38,525 nt of DNA from an uncultured Bacteroidota bacterium (GCA_902606525.1 CACLGW010000010.1:1-38525), one strand, 5' to 3'; shown: positions 1 to 9,361, counted from the first letter of the stretch. Program-made: numbers and translations. The notes: generated by a model from the sequence alone, not told the origin.

Positions 1-2119
1 CCGATAGAGAATCTTTAACATATTTGTTTTTAATGGTGGAAGTAATGTTTTCTTTTATTATCAAAGCAGAGTTTGAAAAATCAGTATTTTTAAGTTCTTG
101 AATTAGTATGTCAGCGGTATTAACTTCTTTTAAGTTTGAAACAAACCATACAGGGCCTAGAGCATTTGGATTTTGCAATGGTTTCAAACTTCCACTTTCT
201 TTATCTGATAAAAGAATATACTTTACATTTAAAAAATTTAGAATTCCTGCATTTTGTTGAATGTTATAGGCTTCAAAAAGTTCTTCAAACCTTCTAGGTT
301 TTGCACCATGATATCCACCAATTGCATTATGGAAATAGGAAGTTCTCGACCCTGTCAGGCCTAATTGAGGTTCAAAAACACGAAAACGACTATTATCTTC
401 TTGGATTGCTTGATCAGCTGCAGTTTTTTGAAATGGAGTTTCTGCAAGGCGTTGCGAGACAAAACCATCCCTGTTAATATATCTACTTGCAATTCCTAAT
501 AAATCTATTAACATAACAAATAGCACAATTATTAATGCAAATTTCTTTTTAATTTTTTTTATATGGTATAAATAAATTAATATAATTAAGACAAAGCAAA
601 AAATAATTGCTCTTAAAATATCATTCTGAAAAATAGTAACTCGAGCCTCTTTAATTTTGGAAAGTAATTCTTCTCCATAGATTTCCCCTAAGTAAGAATC
701 ATTTAATCCAGAGAAAGAAAGGAATCCTTGGGAAAAATAAACTATACCTAAAAGGACAATTGGTATTGCGGCAATTTTTATAAATCGATTAAAAGTGAAT
801 CTTTTATTTTCATAGAAAATATTGTAAATCCCTATAGAAGATAGGATTGGAATGCATAATTCTAATATTACCTGAATAGAAGAAACTGCACGAAACTTAT
901 TATATATTGGAAAATAATCTATAAAGAAATTGGTTAAGAAAGGCAGGTTTTTACCCCAAGAAAGAAATAGGGAAAAGAGAGTACCCACTATTAAAGCAAT
1001 TCTTAAAGGCCCATAGCTAAAAAAAAAGCCAAATAAGGCAAAAAAGAATACTGTAATCCCTATATAGGCAGGAGCTTCCAGAATAGGTTGATCACCCCAA
1101 TACGTTGGAACATTTTTTGAAAATTGAGTAGCTTGGTTAGGACTCACTCCATTTTCAATTAAAAAATCATAAACCCCATGCTCAGATTTTAAATTTTCAC
1201 TTGATCCACCTCCTTGTATTCGAGGTGCTATCAAATTTAAACTTTCAAAAATTCCATAACTATATTCTGTAATATAATTATAATCAAGACCCGTAGATTG
1301 CTCCTTGGGACTTCCGTCAGCATTTAGTTTTAATTCACTTGCCCCTCGAGTACTGAATTTTGAATATTCTAATGTGGCCAAAAGTGGTGTAGCATTTAAC
1401 CCTAATGCTAAGATCAGAGAAGTAAAAACAATTGAAAGTGGTTTTAAAAAATTTTTAATCTCTTCTTTTTTTAAAAAATCATAACCATAAACGAATATGA
1501 AAATCATCATTAAAATTAATAGGTAATAAGTCATTTGATAATGATTAGAGCGAATTTGCATTGCTAGAGCTAATGTGCTTAAAATAAAGCCCAAAAACCA
1601 TCTTTTTTCAAATAGAAGAAGCATACCTGCAATGACAAAAGGGAAAAAACTAATTGCTAAAGCCTTAGTATTATGACCTACCTGAAGAATGATTAGTAGA
1701 TACGTAGAAAAACCAAAGGCTAAAGACCCAAATAATGCCACTGGAAATGGCATTCTTATTAAGATTAAAAGTAAGTAAGATCCTAAAAAATAAAGAAATA
1801 ATATATGTGCAGGCCTAGGTAAGATTCTAAAAAAATTATAAATAGGGCTTAAAAAATCTTTGGGATATTTAGCACCTAATTGATATGTTGGCATGCCTCC
1901 ATATGCATTATCAATCCAAAAAGTCTCATTCCCTGTATTAATTCTGAACTCTTTTAGCTGGCGCGACATCCCCTCATATTGTCGAATATCTGACTGTAAA
2001 AAAAATTTTCCAGAAAGCAAGGGGTAGTAAAATAAAAGAGCTATTAATGCTAAACCAAACGTTGCTATAGCATGCAGAACGAAAGAGGAAGATAATGCGG
2101 TGCTAATCCACTTCTTCAT
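1..2119 (-). CDS. YfhO family multi-spanning membrane protein (3' end outside window)
   Basis: I read this frame directly on the minus strand. It opens with ATG at 2119 (MKKWISTALSSS) and stays open for about 706 codons to the window edge, so the C-terminus is missing. Long hydrophobic helices alternate with loops carrying aromatic motifs such as YGGMPTYQLGAKYP and TYWGDQPILEAPAYIG, which are typical of Bacteroidota YfhO proteins of roughly 800 residues. YfhO is a GT-C-fold membrane protein family; in Bacillus it is linked to glycosylation of cell-envelope polymers, and the flavobacterial substrate is unknown. The start overlaps the end of the DUF4834 gene by 17 bp in another frame, so the two are probably co-transcribed and translationally coupled. 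Family assignment is fairly secure; the biochemical role is inference. Confidence 0.8.
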   Translation of the reverse strand, partial: MKKWISTALSSSFVLHAIATFGLALIALLFYYPLLSGKFFLQSDIRQYEGMSRQLKEFRINTGNETFWIDNAYGGMPTYQLGAKYPKDFLSPIYNFFRILPRPAHILFLYFLGSYLLLILIRMPFPVALFGSLAFGFSTYLLIILQVGHNTKALAISFFPFVIAGMLLLFEKRWFLGFILSTLALAMQIRSNHYQMTYYLLILMMIFIFVYGYDFLKKEEIKNFLKPLSIVFTSLILALGLNATPLLATLEYSKFSTRGASELKLNADGSPKEQSTGLDYNYITEYSYGIFESLNLIAPRIQGGGSSENLKSEHGVYDFLIENGVSPNQATQFSKNVPTYWGDQPILEAPAYIGITVFFFALFGFFFSYGPLRIALIVGTLFSLFLSWGKNLPFLTNFFIDYFPIYNKFRAVSSIQVILELCIPILSSIGIYNIFYENKRFTFNRFIKIAAIPIVLLGIVYFSQGFLSFSGLNDSYLGEIYGEELLSKIKEARVTIFQNDILRAIIFCFVLIILIYLYHIKKIKKKFALIIVLFVMLIDLLGIASRYINRDGFVSQRLAETPFQKTAADQAIQEDNSRFRVFEPQLGLTGSRTSYFHNAIGGYHGAKPRRFEELFEAYNIQQNAGILNFLNVKYILLSDKESGSLKPLQNPNALGPVWFVSNLKEVNTADILIQELKNTDFSNSALIIKENITSTIKNKYVKDSLS

Positions 2120-2309
2120 AATCAATATATTCGCCTAGTGTATCAGAAGTAGTTTTTTTCTTAGTATCAGTTTTAGTCTTATTTTGTGGGTTATTATTAT
2201 ATTTTTTCAATAAACTAGAAATCAATAGTTTAAATAAAAAAGGGGAGATTATTCGAATAAGATAAACCACACCAAAAACAATAAGTAAAAACTTTAAAAT
2301 CATTCCCAA
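2103..2309 (-). CDS. DUF4834 small membrane-anchored protein
   Basis: This 68-residue protein has one N-terminal hydrophobic segment (about residues 4-33), a Lys/Asn/Thr-rich linker, and a short conserved acidic tail ending GEYIDYEEVD. That layout matches the flavobacterial DUF4834 family, which commonly sits directly upstream of a YfhO gene, as here. Its last 17 bases overlap the YfhO start. A TACTTTTG box lies about 18 bases upstream of the ATG and probably drives the pair. No enzymatic motif is visible. It may be an accessory subunit of the YfhO protein, but that rests only on neighbourhood. Confidence 0.75.
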   Translation of the reverse strand: MGMILKFLLIVFGVVYLIRIISPFLFKLLISSLLKKYNNNPQNKTKTDTKKKTTSDTLGEYIDYEEVD

Positions 2310-2326
2310 ATGACTGTATTTAAATT

Positions 2327-2334
2327 CAAAAGTA
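2327..2334 (-). promoter_or_regulatory. Bacteroidota -7 box (TACTTTTG) for DUF4834-yfhO
   Basis: On the minus strand the bases read TACTTTTG, an exact match to TAnnTTTG. It lies 17 bases before the ATG at 2309, giving a predicted leader of about 10 nt. No clear TTG -33 element is visible at the usual spacing, so the call rests on the box and its position. Confidence 0.45.
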
Positions 2335-2411
2335 ACTATTTAGTGTTGAATGTGCAGAATTTTATTAAGCATTAACAAGCTGTAGCTCTAAAAATTCCTG
2401 GATTCTTATCA

Positions 2412-2419
2412 TATATTTG
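2412..2419 (+). promoter_or_regulatory. -7 box (TATATTTG) abutting the start codon at 2424
   Basis: TATATTTG is an exact TAnnTTTG match, and its G lies only four bases before the ATG at 2424. A start site a few bases downstream would make the transcript essentially leaderless. There is no alternative in-frame start before the signal peptide, so the ATG itself is unlikely to be wrong. Confidence 0.45.
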
Positions 2420-2423
2420 TGTA

Positions 2424-3470
2424 ATGGTTTCTTATAAATTCAAGCTACTTTTAATCCTTTTTACTATTGCTATTAAAGCACAATATACTGATCAAATTAA
2501 TTCTAATCGACCTGGTTCGTCTTTAGGTGCTTTTGCTGTAGGTAAAAGTATTGTTCAGGCTGAGTTTGGTCTTGCATTTAATCATTACTCCCATGATGGT
2601 TACAATAATTCTACTTTTGCTGGAGGAATTGGATTTATGACATTAAGATGGGGGTTTTTATTTGAAGCTCTAGAATTGACAATTGGAAGTAAATATTTGT
2701 TAGGGAGTTTAAACTCTAGAACTGGACCTGTTCCACTTATTTCAACTAAAAAAGGATTCCTACAAAATTTCATAGGTTTAAAGTATTTAATTTATGATCC
2801 ATATAAAAAACAAAGAGAACTGAACGTTTACAGTTGGAAGGCTAATAATGGTTTCAAATTAAGAGACTTAATTCCTGCAGTATCTCTAACTCTCGGACCA
2901 AATATAAGTTTTGAGAAAAAAAATCCCTTCCCTTTTAACAATGTATTTGGAAATTTATACCGTCCTATTTTTTTCCAAAATCTCGGAATACCTCCTGATG
3001 AAGAACCCTTTTTGCATTTAAGAGGTGTACTTGCCACCCAATCTCACTTTTTAGGTACATGGGTATTTGTTACAAATTTTTCTTATGATCGTTATTTTTC
3101 GATAGATCCTGAAATTGGTTATATTCTTACATTAACACATACTCTTAACCCATATTGGTCGGTATATGTTGAACATCAAATGAGTAAAAGTAAATTATAC
3201 AGCGATTACTTATTTCGCTTTGGATTTGCTTACTTATATTCTGATAATATTCAAGTTGAAGCAACCCTTGGCGGATCAACAAAAAGTACCCCAAGTAGAA
3301 TTTTAGCAAATCTTGGAGTATCTTACAGACTTGATTTTCACGAGGATTTTGTTTCAGCAGAAGAAATTCAATCCAAATCAATAAAAAAAGAAGAGAAAAA
3401 ACTAAAGAAAACACTTAAGAAAAATAGTAAAACCGAACGTAAAAGAAACCGTAAAGCAAAGCAAAATTGA
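2424..3470 (+). CDS. Outer-membrane transporter-like beta-barrel protein
   Basis: This 348-residue protein starts with a signal peptide (about residues 1-19, cleavage near IKAQ). The mature N-terminus, INSNRPGSSLGAFAVGKS, followed by alternating aromatic strands such as QAEFGLAFNHY and YWSVYVEHQM, resembles flavobacterial outer-membrane proteins usually annotated as transporter (phenol_MetA_deg-like beta-barrels). After the last barrel strand (VSYRLDFHEDF) there is an unusual tail of about 40 residues rich in Lys, Arg and Glu, probably periplasmic or surface-exposed. It is the first gene of a packed plus-strand set: the GNAT-like gene starts 5 bases after its stop. The transport substrate is unknown. 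Confidence 0.7.
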   Translation: MVSYKFKLLLILFTIAIKAQYTDQINSNRPGSSLGAFAVGKSIVQAEFGLAFNHYSHDGYNNSTFAGGIGFMTLRWGFLFEALELTIGSKYLLGSLNSRTGPVPLISTKKGFLQNFIGLKYLIYDPYKKQRELNVYSWKANNGFKLRDLIPAVSLTLGPNISFEKKNPFPFNNVFGNLYRPIFFQNLGIPPDEEPFLHLRGVLATQSHFLGTWVFVTNFSYDRYFSIDPEIGYILTLTHTLNPYWSVYVEHQMSKSKLYSDYLFRFGFAYLYSDNIQVEATLGGSTKSTPSRILANLGVSYRLDFHEDFVSAEEIQSKSIKKEEKKLKKTLKKNSKTERKRNRKAKQN

Positions 3471-3475
3471 GGAGT

Positions 3476-4609
3476 ATGATAAAAGAAATTATCATAAAAG
3501 AAGCCAAGACAAAGGAAGATTATCTTGCTTTTGTGAAGTTTCCTTTTACCTTAAATAAAGATAATACTTACTGGGTCCCTCCTTTAATTAAAGACGAAAT
3601 TGAAACTATAGATCCTGATTTGAATCCTGTTTATCAAAATGCAAATGCAAGATTTTATCTTGCATTTAGAAATGGTAAAATTGTAGGTCGAATTGCAGCT
3701 ATAATTAACTGGATAGAAATTAAAGAAATTAAAAAAAGTAAGGTTCGGTTTGGTTGGTTTGATGTAATTGATGATTTAAAAGTCACAAAACTCTTAATAG
3801 ACTCAGTAATAGAATTCGGAAAAGAGTACGATCTTAAAATTATAGAAGGTCCCGTTGGTTTCTCAAATTTGGATAAAGCAGGTTTATTAATCGAAGGTTT
3901 TAAAGAACGAAATACAATGATAACTCTTTACAATGAGCCTTATTATTCTAAACACATGAAACAACTTGGATTTGACATAGCTGCTAAATGGGTCGAATAT
4001 GAAATAAAAATTGATGATTTTGATTCATCACCTGAAAAAGTTAAGCGTTTTTCTAAACTTATTATGGAACGCTATAATCTTACATTATTAAATTTTAAAA
4101 AACGTAGAGAAATAATTCCATATGTAGACGAAATGTTTGATTTACTTGACAAAACCTATAATCGTTTACAAACTTATATTCCAATTCAAGATTATCAGAT
4201 AGAAAATTATAAAAAACGATTTTTAAAATTCATAAATCCTGATTTTATAAAATGTATCATTGATCAAGAAGGCAAATTAATTTGTTTTTCTATTACCATG
4301 CCATCTTTTACAGAAGCTCTTAAAAAAATAGACGGAAAATTGACGTTTTTTAATTCTTATCATTTAATAAGAGCAATGTATTTTAATAAGCGTGCCTCCT
4401 TCTATTTAATCGGGGTTCATCCAGATTATCAAAATAAAGGAATTACAGCCATAATTTTTAATGAGATGCAAAAACTCTTTAACAGACGTAATATCACAAT
4501 TGTTGAAACCAACCCAGAATTAGAGGAAAATACTGCTATTCAAAAATTGTGGAAAAATTATGAACATAGACTCCATAAACGCAGAGCTACTTTCAACAAA
4601 AAAATATAG
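3476..4609 (+). CDS. GNAT-superfamily acyltransferase-like protein
   Basis: I chose the ATG at 3476 over an upstream in-frame TTG at 3467, because the TTG overlaps the previous stop and the ATG gives the natural N-terminus MIKEIIIKEAKTK. The 377-residue product matches a Bacteroidota family of large N-acetyltransferase-like proteins. Visible features are the N-terminal FPFTLNKDNTYWVPPL region, a central KIIEGPVGFSNLDKAG segment, and near the C-terminus the segment GVHPDYQNKGITAIIF. That segment resembles the Q-x-x-G-x acetyl-CoA pyrophosphate loop of GNAT enzymes. The substrate is unknown. The stop codon is followed directly by the ATG of mnmE, so the two are probably one transcript. Confidence 0.6.
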   Translation: MIKEIIIKEAKTKEDYLAFVKFPFTLNKDNTYWVPPLIKDEIETIDPDLNPVYQNANARFYLAFRNGKIVGRIAAIINWIEIKEIKKSKVRFGWFDVIDDLKVTKLLIDSVIEFGKEYDLKIIEGPVGFSNLDKAGLLIEGFKERNTMITLYNEPYYSKHMKQLGFDIAAKWVEYEIKIDDFDSSPEKVKRFSKLIMERYNLTLLNFKKRREIIPYVDEMFDLLDKTYNRLQTYIPIQDYQIENYKKRFLKFINPDFIKCIIDQEGKLICFSITMPSFTEALKKIDGKLTFFNSYHLIRAMYFNKRASFYLIGVHPDYQNKGITAIIFNEMQKLFNRRNITIVETNPELEENTAIQKLWKNYEHRLHKRRATFNKKI

Positions 4610-6010
4610 ATGCTAAGCGATGGAACTATAATAGCTTTAGCCACACCCTCGGGTATTGGAGCAATAGGAATAATTCGTCTTTCAGGCCCAGAAGCATTTG
4701 AATTAACAAAAATAAATTTTCGTTCTAAATCAAAAAAGTCCTGGGATAAAATATCTTACAAAACTTCTGTTCTTGGTGATTTTATAATAAAAAACGAATT
4801 CATTGATGAAATTTTAATTACTAAATTTAAAGGGCCATACTCTTATACTGGTGAGGATGTTATAGAAATTTCTTGTCATGGCTCTTCTTATATTCAACAA
4901 AGAATAATAACTAGATATCTGGACCAAGGAGTGAAAGCTGCTAAAGCTGGTGAATTTACTTTAAGAGCATATCTCAATAAAAAGATGGATTTGAGTCATG
5001 CTGAGGCAGTAGCTGATTTAATAGCCTCAGAAACTGCATCAGCACATCAACTTGCTATTCAGCAAATACGAGGTGGATTTTCAAAAAAAATGAAGGGATT
5101 GCGTAAAGAGCTTATCAATTTTAAAGCCTTAATTGAACTTGAACTTGACTTTAGTGAAGAAGAAGTTGAATTTGCAAATATTGATAAGTTAAAGTCTTTA
5201 CTTAATGAACTTTACAAAAACATCAATAATTTAAAAGAGTCTTTTTCCTATGGAAATGTAATAAAAAATGGAATTCCAATTGCAATAGCTGGGAAACCTA
5301 ATGTAGGAAAGTCATCTTTATTAAATGCATTATTCGATGAGGAAAAAGCAATAGTTTCAAATATTCCCGGAACTACTAGAGACGCTATTGAAGATACATT
5401 AGTAATTAAGGGGATATTATTTAGATTCATTGACACAGCTGGGTTGAGGGAAACAAAAGATTTAGTTGAAGCTATCGGAGTAAAAAAGTCATTTGAAAAA
5501 GTAAGTAAGGCTTCTATTCTCATTTATCTTTATCAACGTGACAGTAACCCAAAAGAAATTGCAAATGAGATACGGAAATTAAAACATAAAAGCTTGAAGG
5601 TTTTTGTGGTTGAGAACAAAATTGACAATTTTAATTATAATTTTAGTTTTTCATTAGCAAAAAAGATTAGTTCAGAACTTAATAAGGAAATAGATATTAC
5701 CCAATTAGGAATTTCTTCTAAAAATCCAGAAAGTTTAATTTCACTTCAAGAACATCTGGTAAATGAGGTAAATAATATTAAGTCTAATGCTGGAATTATA
5801 ATCCATAATATTCGTCATTATAATGCTTTAAAATCTGCTTTAGAAGCAATTGTATTGATTCAAGAAGGAATAGATAAAAATTTACCTGGAGATTTATTGT
5901 CGATCGAACTAAAAGAGGCTATTTATCATATTGCATCTATTACTGGAAATATCGATAATGATCAAGATATTTTAGGTGCCATATTCAGCCAATTCTGTAT
6001 CGGTAAATAA
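4610..6010 (+). CDS. mnmE: tRNA uridine-5-carboxymethylaminomethyl GTPase MnmE
   Basis: MnmE acts with MnmG to install the (carboxymethyl)aminomethyl group on U34 of certain tRNAs. The 466-residue length is normal. The N-terminal formyl-THF-binding domain begins IIALATPSGIGAIGIIRLSG and includes GPYSYTGEDVIEISCHG. The GTPase domain has G1 GKPNVGKS (about 228-235), G2 around GTTRD, G3 DTAG, and a G4-like NKID. The protein ends FCIGK, with the conserved C-terminal cysteine at 463. It follows the GNAT-like gene with no gap. No terminator is obvious in the 118 bases downstream. Confidence 0.96.
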   Translation: MLSDGTIIALATPSGIGAIGIIRLSGPEAFELTKINFRSKSKKSWDKISYKTSVLGDFIIKNEFIDEILITKFKGPYSYTGEDVIEISCHGSSYIQQRIITRYLDQGVKAAKAGEFTLRAYLNKKMDLSHAEAVADLIASETASAHQLAIQQIRGGFSKKMKGLRKELINFKALIELELDFSEEEVEFANIDKLKSLLNELYKNINNLKESFSYGNVIKNGIPIAIAGKPNVGKSSLLNALFDEEKAIVSNIPGTTRDAIEDTLVIKGILFRFIDTAGLRETKDLVEAIGVKKSFEKVSKASILIYLYQRDSNPKEIANEIRKLKHKSLKVFVVENKIDNFNYNFSFSLAKKISSELNKEIDITQLGISSKNPESLISLQEHLVNEVNNIKSNAGIIIHNIRHYNALKSALEAIVLIQEGIDKNLPGDLLSIELKEAIYHIASITGNIDNDQDILGAIFSQFCIGK

Positions 6011-6128
6011 ATTAAGCCACTCCCCTATGCTACTCCTAAATACAGCTCAAGAATCTACCAAACAGATGTTACTGAGGATTGGGGGTTTTAATAAAGGTTT
6101 TTTATAATCTTTAATCATCTCTTTCTTG

Positions 6129-6617
6129 TTATCCTTTTTTTGGCCTTTGATTTTCATACACAATGATTCTACTAACTAAACCATCTTCTAGTTGAAAATC
6201 TCCCATATGCAATATTACATTTTCTTCTCCATCTACATTAGATGTTAATGCAAAACCTGCAATTACCCACGTTTCTTGAGCTTTGACAGAGTTGTATGGT
6301 AATATCCAATATGGTTTCCAAGTCACATTATTAGCAAAAAATGATTCAAGAACTTTAGAATGTTCATCTTGACCATTAATCACTGTTCCATCTGGAAGCT
6401 CTATCTTAATATCAGTTTTTTCCATGGATAAAATTGACTCCATATCTCTTTCATTATGTGCATCAGCCCATTTTCTTATAAAATCTGTGGTTTCATCTGA
6501 ACCAATCATATAAGATTCCTCTTCACCTCTAATAGAGTAACCTGCAGTTTGTGGCTCTTGTTTTTGCTCTGCACAAGATGCAAATATGATTACAATTAAC
6601 AATATATATTTTTTCAT
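6129..6617 (-). CDS. NTF2/SnoaL-like lipoprotein
   Basis: I placed the start at the ATG at 6617 because it gives MKKYILLIVIIFASCAEQ, a clean lipoprotein signal with lipobox FASC. An in-frame ATG 24 bases upstream would put charged and polar residues before the signal. The mature protein (about 145 residues) contains FIRKWADAHNERDMESILS, followed by alternating strands (DIKIELPDGTVINGQDE, ILPYNSVKAQETWVIAGFAL). This is the pattern of NTF2-like/SnoaL-like folds, which range from binding proteins to isomerases. No catalytic residues can be assigned. The bases just before the start match the leader of the secreted paralogue family further along. Confidence 0.6.
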   Translation of the reverse strand: MKKYILLIVIIFASCAEQKQEPQTAGYSIRGEEESYMIGSDETTDFIRKWADAHNERDMESILSMEKTDIKIELPDGTVINGQDEHSKVLESFFANNVTWKPYWILPYNSVKAQETWVIAGFALTSNVDGEENVILHMGDFQLEDGLVSRIIVYENQRPKKG

Positions 6618-6637
6618 TATGTATGATTTATAATTAA
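6618..6637 (-). promoter_or_regulatory. Conserved 5' leader core before the NTF2-like lipoprotein
   Basis: The minus strand reads TTAATTATAAATCATACATA directly before the ATG. Its first 14 bases differ at one position from TTAATCATAAATCA, the leader core of the secreted paralogues at 12432, 13842 and 24243. It supports the start at 6617 and hints at shared regulation. Confidence 0.45.
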
Positions 6638-6720
6638 GCATCTAATTTAATAAAATACAAATGCAGAATTATTAGTTGATAGAGTTCTTTGAAGAAATTT
6701 TAAAGGTTAAATTTTCGCTA

Positions 6721-7941
6721 TTATAGTCTTGTATTGACAATATTATTGAATATTGACCCAAATGTATAGCTTAACCCGAGTGAAATAGTGTTTTTAAAAT
6801 CAGTTGCAATTTGACGTTGTCTAAGTAATAAATCCTCAATAGAAACTTCACCTTTTGGTAAATTGATTTGATCTCTAATAAGTTGAAACCTGCCTGTTAC
6901 TCTCAGGGCAAGTCCCTGTATAATTCTTAAATTAATAAAATTGTTAAAGGTTAATCTGTTTTGGTTCTGACCATTTAAAAATTGAGATGCAGATAAATAA
7001 GAATAAATACCACCCCAATTTTTTCGGTATCTTAAATTTAAGGTTAGAGATTGTACAAATAGTTTTTCGTTTAAATATCCGTAAATGGTTTCCTCTATAT
7101 AATCATAATTACTGAAACCTATTTTATATGCAAAAGTAATTTCTCGATTCAAAACTTCACGATATGGGAAAATATTATACTCCAAGGCAGGTGAAAAGTT
7201 CAAAAAAGATTTAAAATTGTTGAAGGTATCTTTCTGAAAACTACCAAAAATACCTGTAGAAAAGTGTTCTGAAATACTTTTTACAACACTTCCAGAAAAA
7301 TAGATTCGGTCTCTCACACTATTATAGTTGTCTTCCTCACCCAAAAATGTTTTCACATTATTTTGAAATCCAAAATCAGAACGTACACGCCATATGTCAG
7401 TAACTCGATCTATCTCAAAATCAAGTCTGTATTCTTTTTCATTGATGCTTTTTTCGTCTTCATAATCAAATGAACCCGAAATTTCAAACACCCAGTTTCT
7501 CCACTTATCAAATGTTTTAGTGGATAGGACATTTTCGGGTATATTGTAACTAACCTCAAAATTTTTCTCATATTTTGTGTTTTGGAGCATAAAAGCAAGC
7601 CCCAACATATAGGTCTTTAAGAGCTTTTCTCTTCTTTCATTTGATGTAAGGATGGGGTCAAGAAAAACGGCTACACTTTCCTCTCTGTTATTTAATTTTT
7701 TCTTCCCATAAAAATTAAAAGTATATTCTATACCACCACTTCCATTACCTATCTCAAAAACAAATACGTCAAGGTCTGAAAGATTCTGATCTCTTACATA
7801 GTCAATAAATAAGGTTTTTTGTTGAATATAACGTGCATCACAGCTACATTTCAAAAAAGTTTTAATCTTATCCTCCTGTGAAAAGACGCAAACTGAAAAT
7901 AAAATGCAACAAACAAAACCTTTAGTTATGTAAGTTTTCAT
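6721..7941 (-). CDS. Outer-membrane beta-barrel protein with N-terminal periplasmic domain
   Basis: The start is set at the ATG at 7941 (MKTYITKGFVCC), which opens a signal peptide cleaved near VFSQ; an ATG five codons upstream is less likely. The 406-residue product has an N-terminal domain of about 110 residues (KCSCDARYIQQKTLFIDYV, then EIGNGSGGIEYTFNFYG). Then come many amphipathic strands ending GLSYTFGSIFNNIVNTRL, so it reads as a periplasmic domain plus an outer-membrane barrel. Bacteroidota have many such uncharacterised proteins. A repeated intergenic element lies 109 bases upstream (8051-8076). Confidence 0.6.
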   Translation of the reverse strand: MKTYITKGFVCCILFSVCVFSQEDKIKTFLKCSCDARYIQQKTLFIDYVRDQNLSDLDVFVFEIGNGSGGIEYTFNFYGKKKLNNREESVAVFLDPILTSNERREKLLKTYMLGLAFMLQNTKYEKNFEVSYNIPENVLSTKTFDKWRNWVFEISGSFDYEDEKSINEKEYRLDFEIDRVTDIWRVRSDFGFQNNVKTFLGEEDNYNSVRDRIYFSGSVVKSISEHFSTGIFGSFQKDTFNNFKSFLNFSPALEYNIFPYREVLNREITFAYKIGFSNYDYIEETIYGYLNEKLFVQSLTLNLRYRKNWGGIYSYLSASQFLNGQNQNRLTFNNFINLRIIQGLALRVTGRFQLIRDQINLPKGEVSIEDLLLRQRQIATDFKNTISLGLSYTFGSIFNNIVNTRL

Positions 7942-8050
7942 AAAACACACCAACAAAATTTAAAATGCAATAATAAACAAGCGTTATTAATTATTCCTCA
8001 TTTTGAACAATATTTTTTTAACATATATAGAGTAAAAACTAAAAGTTATT

Positions 8051-8076
8051 TTTCCCTTATTTTCATTTATTTGCAA
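8051..8076 (-). repeat. Intergenic element, copy 1 of 3
   Basis: The plus strand core is TTATTTTCATTTATTTGCAA, preceded by TTTCCC. Closely matching copies lie at 9362-9388 and 11545-11570. Each sits 99-142 bases upstream of a minus-strand gene encoding an exported protein, and 122-128 bases beyond the stop of the preceding minus-strand gene. Orientation is uncertain: on the plus strand TTTATTTG is one mismatch from the -7 box. Confidence 0.45.
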
Positions 8077-8198
8077 TTAATAGGTGAGATTTTATTCTTG
8101 AACCCAAAACATGAAAAATACGGCTTTTGTATGTAAAAAAATTAAATCAAAAACAAAAATGTATTGAGCAGAGAAAAAAAAGAAAAATCTAAAAAGGA

Positions 8199-8849
8199 TT
8201 AAACTCCTATTTTTTCTTCAATTGAAAAAAAAACTTCTTTAATTTCATTGTTAAGCTGCTCTGAAACCTTAATCATTCGTTTGATATAGACTCCTTTTTT
8301 AATCTCTTTTTCAACATATTTAATTGCTTTCTTTTTCATAACATCTCCTTCAGCCCCTTGTTTTCCTATAGAATACCTGCTAAATTGTTTAACATTCATA
8401 AATCCTCTTGTCAATAAATTTCTGATAAATGTTTCATCAACTTGGCTGCTTATTATTTCCCAATTTGTTTTTGGCTCTCCTTTTTTGCCATCAAAAGAAT
8501 AAATATCATTTAAACGCATTTCCAGCAGTAACCTGTTTTCAGAAATAAAAAAATTTAAAGAGCTAGAGACTTTATAATTTGATGTTGTGTTTTGAGCTGT
8601 TTGAATAAGTTTGGGACTCATTTTAAAATTTCTTTCTACAATGATTTTGCTATCATCATCAAATTTAGTTGCATCAAGTGGATATTCAAGATTTTGACCA
8701 ATCCATTCCTTGACTAGGGAGTAGATTTGATTTTTTGATAAACTTTCAAGTGTATACGATTTAGTGAACCCATATAGATTTTTTGAAAGTTCCTGAGAAA
8801 TAGATGAAAATGAATTAAAAAAGATGATAAACAAAAACAATAATCTCAT
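8199..8849 (-). CDS. Secreted protein, possibly DUF4468 (TBP-like fold)
   Basis: This 216-residue protein begins with a signal peptide (MRLLFLFIIFFNSFSS, cleavage near SISQ). The mature part has SLSKNQIYSLVKEWIGQN, then FDDDSKIIVERNF, resembling the start of Bacteroidota DUF4468 proteins, which have a predicted TBP-like fold. The C-terminal third is rich in Lys and Glu and probably helical. The upstream gene at 9219 ends 25 bases before this start, so the two form a likely operon of small exported proteins. The family call is tentative and the function unknown. Confidence 0.5.
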   Translation of the reverse strand: MRLLFLFIIFFNSFSSISQELSKNLYGFTKSYTLESLSKNQIYSLVKEWIGQNLEYPLDATKFDDDSKIIVERNFKMSPKLIQTAQNTTSNYKVSSSLNFFISENRLLLEMRLNDIYSFDGKKGEPKTNWEIISSQVDETFIRNLLTRGFMNVKQFSRYSIGKQGAEGDVMKKKAIKYVEKEIKKGVYIKRMIKVSEQLNNEIKEVFFSIEEKIGV

Positions 8850-8874
8850 GACATGGTTATTTTAAAATTAAAAT

Positions 8875-9219
8875 TTATTTAACTTTTTCCATGATATAGT
8901 TTACAGAATCGTCTTCTTCATTGTAAATAAAAGCTATTCTATAACCATTAGTAACTAGTAGATTTACGACACCCATTATGCCATTAAAAGTAAATTTCTC
9001 TCCATCATCATCGAGAACAAATCCTTTTTTTATATCCTTTATTCTTGATATTTGACCATAATCTAAGAAAACTTTTATTTGAAATGGTTTTAATATTTTT
9101 CTTGTAAAATTAATTCTAACGTATTTTGCATCTAGCTCGGAAACTGGAATACCATTGACGGATTGTGCATATGTACTTATTGTAAATAAAAAAATAAGGG
9201 TATAAATAATTTGTTTCAT
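8875..9219 (-). CDS. Small secreted hypothetical protein
   Basis: The 114-residue product has a signal peptide (about residues 1-18, ending STYAQ) and a mature N-terminus SVNGIPVSELDAKYVRI. That resembles a widespread but uncharacterised flavobacterial secreted family. The rest is a compact alpha/beta sequence with KVFLDYGQISRI and GVVNLLVTNGYRIAFIY. No cysteines or catalytic motifs are visible. It is the first gene of a two-gene set with the one ending at 8199. Repeat element copy 2 (9362-9388) lies 142 bases upstream. Confidence 0.55.
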   Translation of the reverse strand: MKQIIYTLIFLFTISTYAQSVNGIPVSELDAKYVRINFTRKILKPFQIKVFLDYGQISRIKDIKKGFVLDDDGEKFTFNGIMGVVNLLVTNGYRIAFIYNEEDDSVNYIMEKVK

Positions 9220-9361
9220 AATATCTGTTTTTCTAAATTTAATAAAAAAGATTCGATAAGCTCATTATTTAATCATCTTTCTCAATTCAGCCATCTCAAT
9301 ACCTCCCTAATAATCAAAGTTTTTAATACTTAAAAACTAATTATTTAGATCTACTAATTAA

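Noticed and set aside
3145-3414. Minus-strand open frame of 89 codons
   Set aside because: It is antisense to the outer-membrane protein at 2424, whose signal peptide and barrel strands are convincing.
5248-5523. Minus-strand open frame of 91 codons
   Set aside because: It is antisense to the GTPase domain of MnmE.
6011-6128. Possible terminator after mnmE (CCCC and GGGGG stretches)
   Set aside because: The complementary runs are more than 50 bases apart and no compact hairpin with a T tract can be drawn.
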